Positions 1-12,100 of a stretch of 64,000 nt of DNA are shown in pieces. Source of the DNA: Lytechinus variegatus (lineage: Eukaryota; Echinodermata; Echinoidea; Temnopleuroida; Toxopneustidae); contig NC_054751.1 of the NCBI RefSeq assembly GCF_018143015.1, positions 33,370,347-33,434,346 of the forward strand. The letters are read 5' to 3'. Numbering within the stretch: position 1 is the first letter of the stretch; each line of letters opens with the position of its first letter. Position numbers and translations under genes: made by a program. The notes below the pieces were generated by a model that had not been told where the DNA came from, made no database searches, and saw only the letters and a program-made list of their open reading frames with translations.

Positions 1-30
1 TTTTACAGCGTGGTGGCATTTTAAGGAATG

Positions 31-184
31 AATTCCTGCCAGGTACCCATTCACCTCACCTGGGTTGAGTGCAGCACAATGTGGATGAATTTCTTGCTGA
101 AGGGAATTACGCCATGGCTGGGATTCGAACCCACGACCCTCTGTTTCAAAGTCAGAAGACTAATCCACTAGGCCACAACGCTCC
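31..184 (-). mobile_element. tRNA-derived SINE, partial
   Basis: On the minus strand the head begins near 184 and has tRNA-type RNA polymerase III boxes: an A-box-like segment at 165-175 and a near-perfect B box (GGTTCGAATCC) at 121-131. The acceptor stem does not pair, so this is not a working tRNA gene. The body (about 31-110) is shared with copies at 8271, 19200 and 60741. The 3' tail lies beyond or is lost at the left edge. Confidence 0.8.
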
Positions 185-603
185 ATAGAAGATTGCATTA
201 TTTTATGTGATACTTCTTTTAACTCAAATTTATTGCCCTTTGGTTATACTATAAAAGTGTCTTTATTTTTTTATTTGATTCTTGAGTTAAGGGACAAGAA
301 ATATCAACAACTATAGTATACTAGGTTCAGAAGATTTTGACTATGTATACACCGTTCCTCCTATACCATTTTGCATAGTACATGTATTCATAATCCTGAA
401 TTTGATTATGTCTATGGTAATATGCAATATTGAGGGATGGCTGACTAAAAAAATAAGACAAACTTTACAATGACTGATTTTGAATTCTCAAACATTAGCA
501 TGGTCATTGCATAGAACAATCAAATGCAAATGTATATGTTTCTTGCTGTATAGTAATACATAGCAGATGCTCAATATGTGTGCCCTGTATCGGAAGTGAT
601 TAA

Positions 604-1048
604 CTCTTCATGCGTTACGTTCGCATTATTGCACATCCGTAGGCGTGTTTCGTTCGCATTTTTGCACAACCACACATTTCCCATAGACGTCCCCTGTCCC
701 ATTGTTTTTCGAACAATTGCATGCCCCAGTGCGTGCCTAGCTACAATGTATAGCCTGGCGTTTTTGTATACCGTACATGTGTACCGATTGATCGCGCGTG
801 CGACATTAGTTTAGCGTTTGACGGATTATCGCAGTTTACAAATTACAGAATCGTTGAGTTATCCCCAAAAATCAATTCACCCTGATCACAGCCAGGAAGT
901 TCATTGAAAAAAGGAGAGGAGAAAATCAATAAAACCCCCTCACAAACAATACCATGGCCAGGTTTATTGTTAGAAATATGTGAATGAGAGGGGATCACTG
1001 CTAACATAATGCAACACACAGGGGGTTTACAGGTGAACGCATGAAGAG
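604..1048. mobile_element. TTAA-flanked MITE (piggyBac-like)
   Basis: The ends are inverted repeats (CTCTTCATGCGTT at 604 and its complement ending at 1048). Each is bordered by TTAA (600-603 and 1049-1052), the target duplication typical of piggyBac elements. No transposase is seen inside, so it would be non-autonomous. It sits in a CCDC125 intron only about 40 bp before the acceptor of the exon at 1092. The short ORFs inside it are not gene-like. Confidence 0.65.
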
Positions 1049-1091
1049 TTAAAGCGACTTCACCATGTTCACATGGTATTTTATTCCTCAG

Positions 1092-4000
1092 CAAATGGCC
1101 GTGCTTGGTTCCTGTTTGTGTCGTGGTAATAAACCAGAGCCTTGCCGGTGTGCTAAGACAGCTGCCTTACTCAAAAAAGATAACAGTTTACTCAAAGATG
1201 AGGTAAGTAGTGAGAAAACTTAGTGTATTATCAAGGAGGTTTCAAATGAAATGGAGTAACAGCAAATAAAATCTCATTGAACAAGGTTAAAAGCCACCAG
1301 CAGAAAGTATATCAGGCATGCACTATGCTCAACATCTCTTGCAATTGTGTAGACAAATGATTCCCGCATGACTCTACAGCTATAGGTCATACAAAGGGAA
1401 ATATGCTTTTGTGCTGATAATTACTTTTTCACCGCATCTTGGTCTGGTTATATGTGTAGTACACAATTCGGAGGCATGCGATATTAAACTATGCAATATG
1501 TCCTGAAATATGACTCAAATTTGCTCGACTGGGAATGTGCGGGCACTCATCTGGCTTATACAGTAATGAACAACAATATTCTACAGACCACATTTGAAAT
1601 TTTCATTCGCCGCAAACGATCAGAAAAATATTCAAATCTGGTTTCAGTAAAGGTCAAATTCTTTCTTTTTTCACTGATTACAGGTTAATTGATATAATCT
1701 GAGCAAATATCTTGTCGTTATAGTGCTTGGTTATTGATGTTTTGCCATGCATTCAAATTTCAGTTTGTTTATTAATATGAAAGATGGAAGATTGATACAA
1801 ATGGATATTCGTAAAATTTCACCCCTCTGCTTTCTTCACTGAAACTGGCGGCTTCAAAAGCGGACATCAAAAGGTCCTTATTGCCGTTCTTTCTTTGTGC
1901 TTCTTTAGAAATGAACAGCTGCTTGAATAAATTTGTTGCCTGTTGGAACTCCAGTCATAGAAACTTTTTGGTATTTTATTAACAAGATAATGGTAGTGGG
2001 AAAATACTACATACTACTCATGAAATAAGAGGAAACCCAGAACATGTCTCCAACCTGTATTTGATAGCTTTATTCATGGAAGTAAGGTTGTTTAGTTATA
2101 ATATGGAGTATTTTCATTTTCATATTACATTTGCAAATTGAATAGCCTATATATTTCAATAATAATCATTTCATTTGTTATCAAAGACATCAAATATCTG
2201 TCAAATCTAAATTGACGTTGTACGATTTTATAGTGACTGTAGAAAGTAGTGTCAGATCTGTTGCTTTAGCAACTAGGCCAGCTTGAATAAGAATGACTTT
2301 ATTACTAGTGTTAAATTACAAATTTCATACACAGGTAACATTTGTTTGAGCTAATTGGTTCTGAAATAGCTACCTAAAATATTAAAGAAATAGATGTGGA
2401 GTCTCATTTTTTAGTATCATTCAAGGAGTGACACTATGTTGAACCAGTTCAATTTTTTATTCATGTGTGACCATGTTTACCAAGCATTGTGTTCTATTGG
2501 TCCTCTTTTGTGTTTTTATTTTACCATCTTCCCTTGCTGTTTCTTACAGAATTTCAAGTTAAATGAGAGTCTCAAGGAAGCCTACCTCGTAGCCGATGCC
2601 TTCCGGAAAGCCTTTGAAGAACAACTCAACCGTAACTCATCGATGAGCAAAGAGCTTGCCGACTCCCCTCCTCCGTCTGCTGCAAAAGACGCTGAGAAGA
2701 ATGGGATGAGGAGAAAACCTCTTCTACCATGGATGAAGAAGACGCCGCCAAAGAATGGTAAGATTTGTAGATATGGGTCTGTCGCTTTAAGTCAGCGAAA
2801 AAGTAATTCTAGTTTTTATTTTTAGTCTTAACCTGATGCTCTCTCAAATTGACACCAGTTAATACACATGAATTCCATAGAACTGCTTTTCACTTGCACA
2901 TTAATTGTTATTGTTATCTGGAAAAGCAGATCCTCACCTTTTCAAATACCGTAAGTAACGGTGTATTAACCGCACCTTTTTCTCGGCGGGATAGAAGCAA
3001 AAGTCGGGGGTGCGGTTTATACACGGTGACGGGTCTGAGCCAGCCCGCCGTAACCCCTCCCGTACATGTACGATGTCTGCCAGTTCACAACACATCGAGT
3101 GGCCGGGTGTAGCCGCCCAGACAATGTCGTTTAGAGGGGTATGAGCCGCGGGTAATGGGAAGCGATTATTACGATCTTAATTAAATATTGTCCATAACAA
3201 ACGCACCCACCTTCATGACACTAATTTTGACTTTATTCTCTATTCAAAGTAGTGAAGTTCCCTGGCTAAGTTAAAAGAGACGCCAAGCATACTCGGTAAT
3301 ATTTTGTCACCGCTGAGCGAGAGTTGAGTGAGCTTAGAGATTGCGTTGTAATATGGTTATAGTGCGACTTAAGCTGGCGCTATTCAAAGTGCCGTTTTGC
3401 GCCAGCTTGTTTTTTTCCTTCTTGTTTGCTTTTCATAAGATACCATGTAAACCACGCACGAGAGAGACGGCACGAAGCCGTAAAAAACAACTGGAAAAAA
3501 TGTCAATTTCTTTGTTTCTTGAACCTTCCTGTAATCCCGTATCCAAAATTCATGCTAAGACATCAGATTTCTGAAAGTGATTGTGAGGTTGTGATGCAAG
3601 AAATGTGAATTTTTCTTCCTCCTACGCTGGAAAAGACACAGATCATAATTGGATAAGAAGTACTGGCATGACTGGTACTGTATCGTAGTTTGCAATGTAA
3701 TGCTGTGTGTGTGTACACTGTGAGGTGAGTGTGTAAGTGGCCAATATTGTCGGACCGTTCTTTCTTTCTAATTGTTGATCAAGAACAGCATGTTTCCGCA
3801 TACCGGTAATCTCTTTGGATACTTTTTAATCTTAAACTTAGTTTTTGTTTCTTCGTACCATAAATTGTGAGAATTTTTTTTTTAGTCCAAAGTTGGGGGT
3901 GCGGTTAATACACCGTTACTTACGGTAACGTGTATATTTAACCTGCTAAAAAGGATAGACTGACTAACATCTATATAACTACTTAATCTAATGTAGAAGA

Positions 4001-5580
4001 ATTTTGGAAAGAGTTTCAAAGAGCAAGGAGAAAAGGTGGTATAAATATCTAGGTTTATGCAAGCATGATTTCCTTGTTTCTATTTTTTGATGAATTACAT
4101 GACTGTAAAATTTGACATAGATAAAGAGTAAGAAAAGTACTTTCAAGTTGGCTAATTTCTTCTTTTTTTGTGTAAATTATGTAACCATAATGGTCCCTCT
4201 GCATTTGCTTATGCCATTTTATGCCAGTTATTCAATTCATTTAGATTTCAGACTAGAGTACCACTTTGATAATTCTTTGAAACTAATCCAATTCAGGACA
4301 TTGTCAACGGGATGATGTTGGTAAGCTGCTAGCAGAATCACTGGACATACAAGCTCTAGTGGTCAGTGAACTGGATGAGATCCATCATGAACGGTCAAGA
4401 AGTGTCGGGGTTCAAGTCTCTCAACCCATGCCTGATCTCATCAGAAACATGGCCGAACTGGTAGGAATCTCTGATTTGATACAGTAATATTGAAAGTGTT
4501 ATTTATATCACATTTATTATGGATAATATATCAGATGATCTATCAAATGCTCATCAACCTTTTCTTTCGTGATTTTTAATCTGACATGATTCTTCCATTT
4601 TTTTCTTCTGGTAGTGATTTGTTGAGGTTAGAGTATATGTTATAATAATATGGTAATTATATTATATTGGATGGCTCAGGATGAAATACCAAAAATATTC
4701 CAAGAGTTTGGAAAAATATTCCATGAATCACAGATGAGTGGAATATTGGCCCTAACGAGTGATATATGTCTAGTATTTCATGAAATAAAGCCATCCAATA
4801 TAATCATAATCATCTATCCCACCCCCCCCAAAAAAAAAATTATATGGTCAATTTTGGTCATTTACATGCGACTTGCATGTAGTTCATTATGATGTCTTCG
4901 AGCGTAGTTGCGCTCTGATACTGCACGGCAATTGATGCAGACCAAAATACATGTTTTTTCAATGCATCGCTAGAACACTATATACAGTATATGATAATTT
5001 TGAATATATAGCCTATGAAGTGGTAAATATTGAAAATAAGCTATATTACGTCAAGTAGTTCTCAAGGTGAAACTTGAATTGCATACATGACAAATCAAAC
5101 TGTTTTTCATGAGAGTTTTTTTCGTTAAAGGAGCCTACAATTCTTGATATCTTAATGGTTATTTTATTTATTGATACTCTCTTGATGATGAACTTATGTT
5201 CTGATTCGTGATTTTGAATTATGGAAGAAACTGTATCAAAATCATTGAAAAATGTTGATAGAGTATGCATGGAGATATGCATATCACCAAATCAATTTCA
5301 ACAAATTCAAGTCTGCTGAGAATTAAATTTACTGCACATAAAAATGCATGAATGGGACTACAAACAAAATACATCCTTGTCAGGTCACAGCTTGAATAAG
5401 AAGACATCTTGAAGGCAACATTTATACACATTCATGACAATATTCCTTTTCCTTTTCTTCCCTCATTTTTAGCTGAATGATAAAAGTGAAGCCTTAGCTC
5501 ACCAGCGGTTGGTTACCAAGATGTTGGCAAGACGTACTCAAGATCTAGAAGCAACCATGAAGAAATACAGTGATCTTTAA
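1092..5580 (+). CDS. CCDC125: CCDC125 coiled-coil protein, C-terminal part (4 exons)
   Basis: Exons are 1092-1202, 2550-2757, 4297-4460 and 5473-5580 (stop TAA); earlier exons lie left of the window. Phases fit throughout (0, 1, 0), with GT/AG at every junction, and give 196 codons. The first exon reads MAVLGSCLCRGN, matching human CCDC125 LAVLGACLCHGP; the second has LKEAYLVADAFRKAFEEQL against human KEEAYVMADAFRIAFEQQL; the last has LLNDKSEALAHQR, also conserved. Human CCDC125 is a cytosolic coiled-coil protein linked to cell motility, and its molecular role is poorly known. The C-terminus is shorter than in human, stopping soon after the conserved block. Introns carry a TA-flanked MITE (2949-3925) and another inverted-repeat element (4657-4808). 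The gene converges with WDR54. The family call rests on remembered human sequence. Confidence 0.88.
2949..3925. mobile_element. Non-autonomous TA-flanked DNA transposon
   Basis: The first 28 bp at 2949 are the exact reverse complement of the last 28 bp ending at 3925 (CCGTAAGTAACGGTG...). TA lies on both sides (2947-2948, 3926-3927), as in Tc1/mariner/pogo elements. The interior has a hairpin at about 3371-3406 and a second inverted copy of the inner TIR near 3009, but no transposase. It lies in a CCDC125 intron. Confidence 0.75.
4657..4808. mobile_element. Short inverted-repeat element (MITE)
   Basis: ATTATATTGGATGGCT at 4661-4676 is the exact complement of 4789-4804. The arms continue imperfectly inward (GATGAAATAC against GTATTTCATG). 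It is about 150 bp, has no coding potential, and lies in a CCDC125 intron. Confidence 0.6.
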
Positions 5581-6480
5581 TACCAGATGAATTACCTCAA
5601 ACAGTATTGAAAATGATTGGGGGCTCTTAAAAACAAACTCAACTGTCAGTAATGGATGTAAAATCATTGTAAGTCTGTTAGTGGCCTTTGAGAATAATAC
5701 CTCGCTTCAAGATAGTTTGGATTAGGGACTTAGTTTAAGTAGTGCATGCCGGTATGGATATTCTATCAGCCAATGAAACATCATGATTTCAGGAGCTTAT
5801 AACCCTAATAAAGCTAGGTATATGGTACTTCCTGTATCTCACATCCAGTTAGAGTCCATTCTCTCTATTCAATTCAAATTTTGATACTCATTAATTATAA
5901 ATTGATTATGATATTAAATTGATTTGTAAAAACATGTGCTTTACTTCATAATGAGGTATAACCAAAGATGTTTTAGGTAATGTCATACCTAGTGATATGT
6001 TTTATGGCTACATAATTATTTATTGAAAGAAAGTCATATTATTTTACAGGCTGAAGAGAGTACTTTTGGTGGAGAATGCAGAAATTCTAGACATTCGTAT
6101 TTTTATGTGAAATTCTGTATTTTCCAGATTTCTCTCATTACTTTTAATTCATAACACACTGAAATGGAAATTTGATATTTTGTACCTCATATGTTGGGTT
6201 TCCATTCAGTGGAACAGTTTAAAATTGAGTCTCATAGCTTTTTCATGATTTTGGATTAAAGACATCCTCTCCTATTGACCATTCCTATAAATCACATGAC
6301 CTTACATACCCTTGTGAATAATACTATTTTTAAGGAATGTTTTACTACCTCCTTGGTGTTAACATGTTCTGGGGTCATAACACAAAGCCGAGTAACTGAT
6401 AATGTAATGGATTAATATGATTGATTTTATATTATGGTTTATGCAATCAATCATAAAAAATTATTCCCATGATCAATTGC
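5581..6480 (+). other. CCDC125 3' UTR and downstream sequence
   Basis: This is AT-rich sequence without open frames after the CCDC125 stop. It probably includes the 3' UTR. No canonical AATAAA is clear before the AATAAA at 7034, which belongs to the next feature. Confidence 0.35.
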
Positions 6481-7113
6481 TCAGTTTTGTGTTACCAAAC
6501 CCTAGATATGAACTTGTCAACTTAGTCACTGTAGACTATAGATGAGATATTGAGTTTTGAAATTATGTTATGTGATGATAAGACATATCTCACATATTCA
6601 ATATTATATCAATACATAATTGATACTTAATCAATACTTCTACAGGAAGTATACCAGTTCCAACTTTCATAAGAAAGTATTACTCATTCTTCTTCCAGCT
6701 AAACTTCTGACGCACACACATTTAATGGGTTTCTTATTCACTACATTTCATGTTCTCCCTAAAAGGTCAACTCCCCAATTCAGAGTAAAGTTATGACGTA
6801 CAGATTGTTTTGGTCAAGCATCCAAGGTTGACCAACACCTGTTTGATCGTAAAGAATCTAGACCAGACCAATATATAAGGGGTTCACTTCTGAACCCAAA
6901 TCAGATTGCAGATTACCTTACAGATTGTTCCAGCATACAGATAGATTAGAGATTGGAGTTCAGAGAGTATAGTCACCATCAGACTTACTCATGTTCCTGT
7001 GTTATTTGTTATCATAATCAAGTTATCATCTTTAATAAATATGTATGAACTCTACATCTTGCATTGATTTGCTCTTATTAAGTCTGGTTGAAAGTAAAAG
7101 TGCAATCGATCCA
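6480..7113 (+). mobile_element. Possible solo LTR, fossil
   Basis: A TATA-like box (TATATAAGG, about 6871) is followed about 160 bp later by AATAAA (7034-7039) and then by a CA-rich end (CCAACA). This is the order expected of a U3-R-U5 long terminal repeat. No coding region lies beside it. I could not fix the left end or a target duplication, so the start is approximate. It could instead be an unrelated promoter or the CCDC125 3' end. Confidence 0.35.
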
Positions 7114-8270
7114 ACACAACAATTAATCAGTGTTAGGTGGCTGAAATAGCTGAAGTATAAAGTCTTCTATATTTTCCCCCAAAATGCTGACAATTTTTAT
7201 GACATTCCAATAACAACTGGCAGTACATGTATATATGAAAGTATTTGAACATACATCACCATGTCAACTAGTAATTATTATATTCTTTGTGTTATATAGA
7301 AAATTTGTTATAGTTAATGTTTGAATTGTATTTTTTCACATGCTTAGAATGTTGCTTGTTGATTTGTTAAGAACATGTCATGTGATTGATTGGAGGTGGT
7401 GTTCTTCTTTACAATGATCTCTCAAGTTAACAGCTTTGATAGAGAGTCACAGTGAACAATTAATTTAGGCAATGTCTTTGCTATACACACATTTATAAGC
7501 ATTAAGAAAACTTCACAAATAATTCTTTGTTACGTCAATGTCAACAAACAGTAATTATTGGCTTATTATTCTGCAATGTCAAAACAGGAATGAAGTATTG
7601 AATCATTTGAATGCATTATAAAATATTATCTTCATGATTTCTTTAAAAACTTGACTCAAATGAAAAAAAGTAGTGTTAATCCTCTAGTTTGTTGCAACTC
7701 ACTTTTGTTTTAACTGACTTGTAAAGGGTCAGTTGAAATTAATATATGTGTTCATTGGTCTTTGCTGAATATTTCATCTTGTTTGTGCTTAAAACCAAAG
7801 CTTGTATCATGTCTTTAGTTTATCTGTATATCTCATCTTCACTAGCTGCAGTACTAGAACATTTGTCATTATTGTTAAATAGATTTCTTTCTTTTTACCT
7901 TGGTCTTTCTCTACTATGAAATGTTTTCATCTACATGTGCTTCCAAAGTTAGGGTGTATTCAAATCTATGTGACATAGAGATTACATTATATATTTATTT
8001 ATGAATTCTAACTTTACTTCATATGTGGTAATATGTGTTGAAGATATGATATTGTGTGAATGTAATATAAATGACATGTCATTGTAGCTCTAAAGGGACA
8101 AGTTGTATACGTGGTGTTTGATGCTGGGAGCAAAGAAATCAGAGGTAGAATTATGAAAAATAATTTTGATTATCCAACCATTTCTGCTCCAATGAAAAAA
8201 AGGGGAAGAAGCTTCTTTTTGTTGTAATGGTATTTAGATCATTCATCTACAAAAACTCTTGTCTTTCCAC
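7114..8270. other. Non-coding AT-rich sequence
   Basis: I see no exon, RNA gene or repeat structure that I can support here. It is simple AT-rich intergenic DNA between CCDC125 and the SINE. Confidence 0.5.
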
Positions 8271-8464
8271 ATTGTGCTGCACTCATCCCAGGTGAGGTGA
8301 AGATATGATATTACCTGGCAGGAAGATATGATATTACCTGGCAGGAAGAAATTCCTTGAATGCTCGAGCACCTATACTGTACAGCTAAAGCTGTGGTAAT
8401 AATAGCAGCACTTTGTATCCTCAGGCAAAAAGCCCTTCCAAAGTACAGTTATTATTATTATTAA
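8271..8464 (+). mobile_element. tRNA-derived SINE, 5'-truncated
   Basis: It shares the body (TGCTGCACTCA...CCAGGTGAGGTGA) and the (ATT)n tail with the copies at 19200 and 60741. The tRNA-like head is missing. A 23-bp stretch (8299-8321, starting GAAGATATGATATTACC) is directly repeated at 8322. Confidence 0.75.
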
Positions 8465-8980
8465 GAAAATATAATTACTTCATTTATATTGCTATTCATA
8501 GCTAGTTGGACAATTTGTTGTTGACTCAACATGATGACTAAACATAAGAAATTTATTTGTGATCAACAACAATAACAAAAGGTTTTTCAGGGAATTGGGA
8601 AAAGGAGCCAAATTTTAATATTGTCTCGTAATAATTCAACTTAGAAAAGCTGAATAATTGGTATTTTATCTGAATAAGATTTGTCATTGATTTGTTTCCC
8701 TCTCATTTTCCCTTTCTTTTTTTTTAAACCGAGGTGGGCTTCCCCAGTAAAAATTCAGGAACATGTTATATACTGGCAAGATTTTTCAACTCCTTGAACA
8801 CCTTCTGTACTATATTATCTGTACTATATTTATTTATGTTGTGAAAAATTCCAGTTCCATGTCTTCCATTTGTAATAAAAAAATGACATTGCTTCTTCTG
8901 TATGTTATGGATTCTCTTATTCAATGTAATTGTATTCTATTGCTTTTTAAGTATCTCTGTTCTTCAGACTTTGGCTATCA

Positions 8981-9172
8981 ACAGGGGCGGATCCAGGATT
9001 TTCCAAAAGGGGGGGGGGCAAATTTTTCAGAGGAAAATTTTGACAAGCAAACAAAAAAAAAGGTTTCAACCAACCACAAATGAAGGATATTTGTTACCCG
9101 AAAAAAATTGACAAAAAAAGGTCTTTTTCATTAAAAATCGTAATTTTGCCTCCCCCCCCTTGATCCACGCCT
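8981..9172. mobile_element. hAT-like MITE
   Basis: The ends are imperfect inverted repeats (CAGGGGCGGATCCAGG left; complement of right end CAGGCGTGGATCAAGG). They are flanked by an 8-bp direct repeat (GGCTATCA, 8973-8980 and 9173-9180). An 8-bp duplication and CAG-type ends suggest hAT. The interior is G/C-run-rich with no transposase. Confidence 0.6.
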
Positions 9173-9180
9173 GGCTATCA

Positions 9181-12100
9181 GTGTCATTTTTCTCTGTTTG
9201 ATTAAAAAAGTTTTATTTCTTGTTCAGACATGGAGCAAGTGAACGAAGTTGATGAGACATCACATAAACACATAATTTTTGCAGAGGTAGGACATGTTTT
9301 CGCTGTTCTACTACAAAAAGTGGGTGACATAATTCTTGATTTTGGCACAAAATATGAGATTAAGGATCTGCTGAATTTGGAAAATGAAAATGACATATTA
9401 AAAGCACATTAAAGCCAGTCGTAAGATAATTCAATTTGAAACTATGAATTCAGTGACAGATAAAATGAAAGAATATCACAAAACAAAGAGCAAGTAATCT
9501 AGAATCTGATATCTATTGGTAAAGTTTACTATTGAATTTTCTAAATGAAAAGTAAAGGTTTGGCCAATACAATAATTCACTTCTCAAACATAGAATGGAT
9601 GTGTAAATTCCTATTTTTCAAACTGCCTAACTTTTTATTGGCTTTAACATAAGTTTGGAAATGTGATGCCCAAGTCTCAACAATATTTTAAAAAGAATAT
9701 ATTTTTTGCACTATGTCTGAACAAGAACTTAAGATATGAATTTTTTTAATGTTGACCTATGAAACCATGTATCAATTTGATGAGATAGAATGATCCATTC
9801 ATTCAGCATTAAAATGTGTGCAAACACACATCTTGAAATTTTCATCAATAAAAGTCTTGAAGAAGGATATGGAAGTCATCTGAAATATGTTTCAGTTTTG
9901 TTCTTGTGGTGCCGTAGCTAGCCACAATTGTTGTACTGCCACAGCATGCCCCCAAATTTTATTTAATTGAAATATTTAATGCCATCTAGAAATTTGTAGA
10001 ATCATCACAATTTTGCACCACCCCCCCCCCCTGTTTTCTACCAGAATAGATATTCCCCCTCTAGAGATGGAATGGGAGAGGATTTGTAACCCTTTTATCA
10101 CAGGCCTATAGCAGGGATGGTGCCAAATTTATCTCCCCTCCCCAATTATTGTAGGCCTTTTGAAGAGATGCTTTAGCATGGATCACCCCCCCCCCTCCGC
10201 TTCCTGGTAAAAGAAGGATGCAGTTAGGGGGTTTCAAATGAACACTAGTCAGGAACCTAACATTTAATTATTCGTGACATACTTTAAAACATTAAAGCAT
10301 TTTATTGGGCGAGGAGGAAAGTACTTAGTAATTTTACGGTTATGGGTAACATTTTTCCTAAACTGAGCCCCCAAGTTTTTTTCATCAACAATAAAAAATT
10401 AAAATGAGTGGAGGGGGCTAGATGTCTCTTAAAATGATTGGTATCCTTAGCTGGAGTAAATTTGTTGCATTTTGGAAGAAGAATAATCTGTTGTAAATAA
10501 TATTATTGGAAGCACTAACGAGCAAAGATTAATTTACAAGAGGAGTAAGCTAGAGAATGTGACAATCAAAGAAAACATATTAAAACACAGAGTATACATT
10601 TACATACTTTAATAACACACATTATACAAGCAACAATGTGAAATATAAAGATATACTTTTCTTTTCGACAATAATAATTTCTTGATTTCAATACATCATT
10701 TCAATACATCATGCTATAACCACATGAACTGTGCACTGTATTTTGTTCTTGATAAGAATTGGAATATTGATATATCAAACAGGTTGTGTAAACATCAACA
10801 TTATCTCAATCAATCTGTATACTATGACAGCAAACAAGACATTTGAGAATCAATGCATAGAGTACAATATGTTTTATTGAAACAGCTAACACTTTTGTTC
10901 AGTGGTCCTCTATCGTCTTAGGTGCTTTGTTGAATATGGTATCAAATTTGAAGATGGAAAAAAAGTGAATTCTCAAAGTTTGAATGATAACTAGCCACAT
11001 ATGCATCCCCTTCACCAAGCTAATTTCTGACTCAAGAAGTCTGTCATACACACTTTCTTATCGCAAGATCAAATTGAACCATCTTGAAAGCATTGAATTT
11101 CACTGGCTTTAACTATTCATTGTTTTCCACTTGATTTGATCCAATACTTTAACATCCATGATGCATAATCTACTTGAATGCTTGCTTGAGGCCTGCTAGA
11201 CATAGCAACAATTACATGCAAACTGGATCTGAAGTATTGTAATCCATTCATTAGTAGGATCATGTTGAGAAATCTTGTCATCTCTCCATTTTGAAGTAGG
11301 ATTATTTGACAGTTTCTATAAAAGACATTGGCTTCATTTGATGTAAAGCTGACTTGAAATAGCTGATTATCCATATATATATAAATATACATGTATTATT
11401 TCAATGAGTATGAATTACAAAAGCAAATTACAATTTGTACATTGAAAAACAACCATCAAATAACAAAGAAATGTCAAAACATTGATGTTATTAATGTATA
11501 AAATGGTAAATACACATACCATACATTGCACATCAATAAGAAACACTACAACATGCTGAATACATCTTGCAATATAAAATTTAATAACTAGCAAATAAAA
11601 ATGCCACATTTTTTTATACCAGCACAACACACAAATATTGATTTATAAGCAAGAGGAATGTACAGTAGATTTGGGTATCCTATCTGCTTTCATATTGGCA
11701 GGAATATTAAAGGGATAAATAGTAGTTTAGAAAAAGAAATCTTGTGCTGAATGTTGGCAGAGCCAGACAAACCTCAAGTAACAATTGATCAGGATCTCAT
11801 TATTTTTTTTTATAAAAACAAATGGGGAATGTAGTACCATAAAGACCGTTCAGACAATTTATTACACTTTCTCCATCAAATTTTCTCTAAACATTGCTAA
11901 TTTTTTTTTTTTATTATTTCATTCGGGTAGTAAGTAAACTTGGCATGATGTACATTTTACTTTTCTTTGTATCATCTACAAAATACAAGTGGGACGGGAC
12001 ATTAATTACCGCACATGAATACAGTACAAGGATGGACATATTTTGCAAGAGAAGGGATATCCATCTGAATTGGATGAATCCATTTTATTCCATGTCCAAA

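Noticed and set aside
112-184. A tRNA gene on the minus strand
   Set aside because: The A and B boxes are good but the acceptor stem does not pair, and the sequence continues into a body shared with three other SINE copies.
9230-9412. A small protein gene (60 codons)
   Set aside because: No homology, splice context or conserved copy supports it. The minus strand is open over the same stretch.
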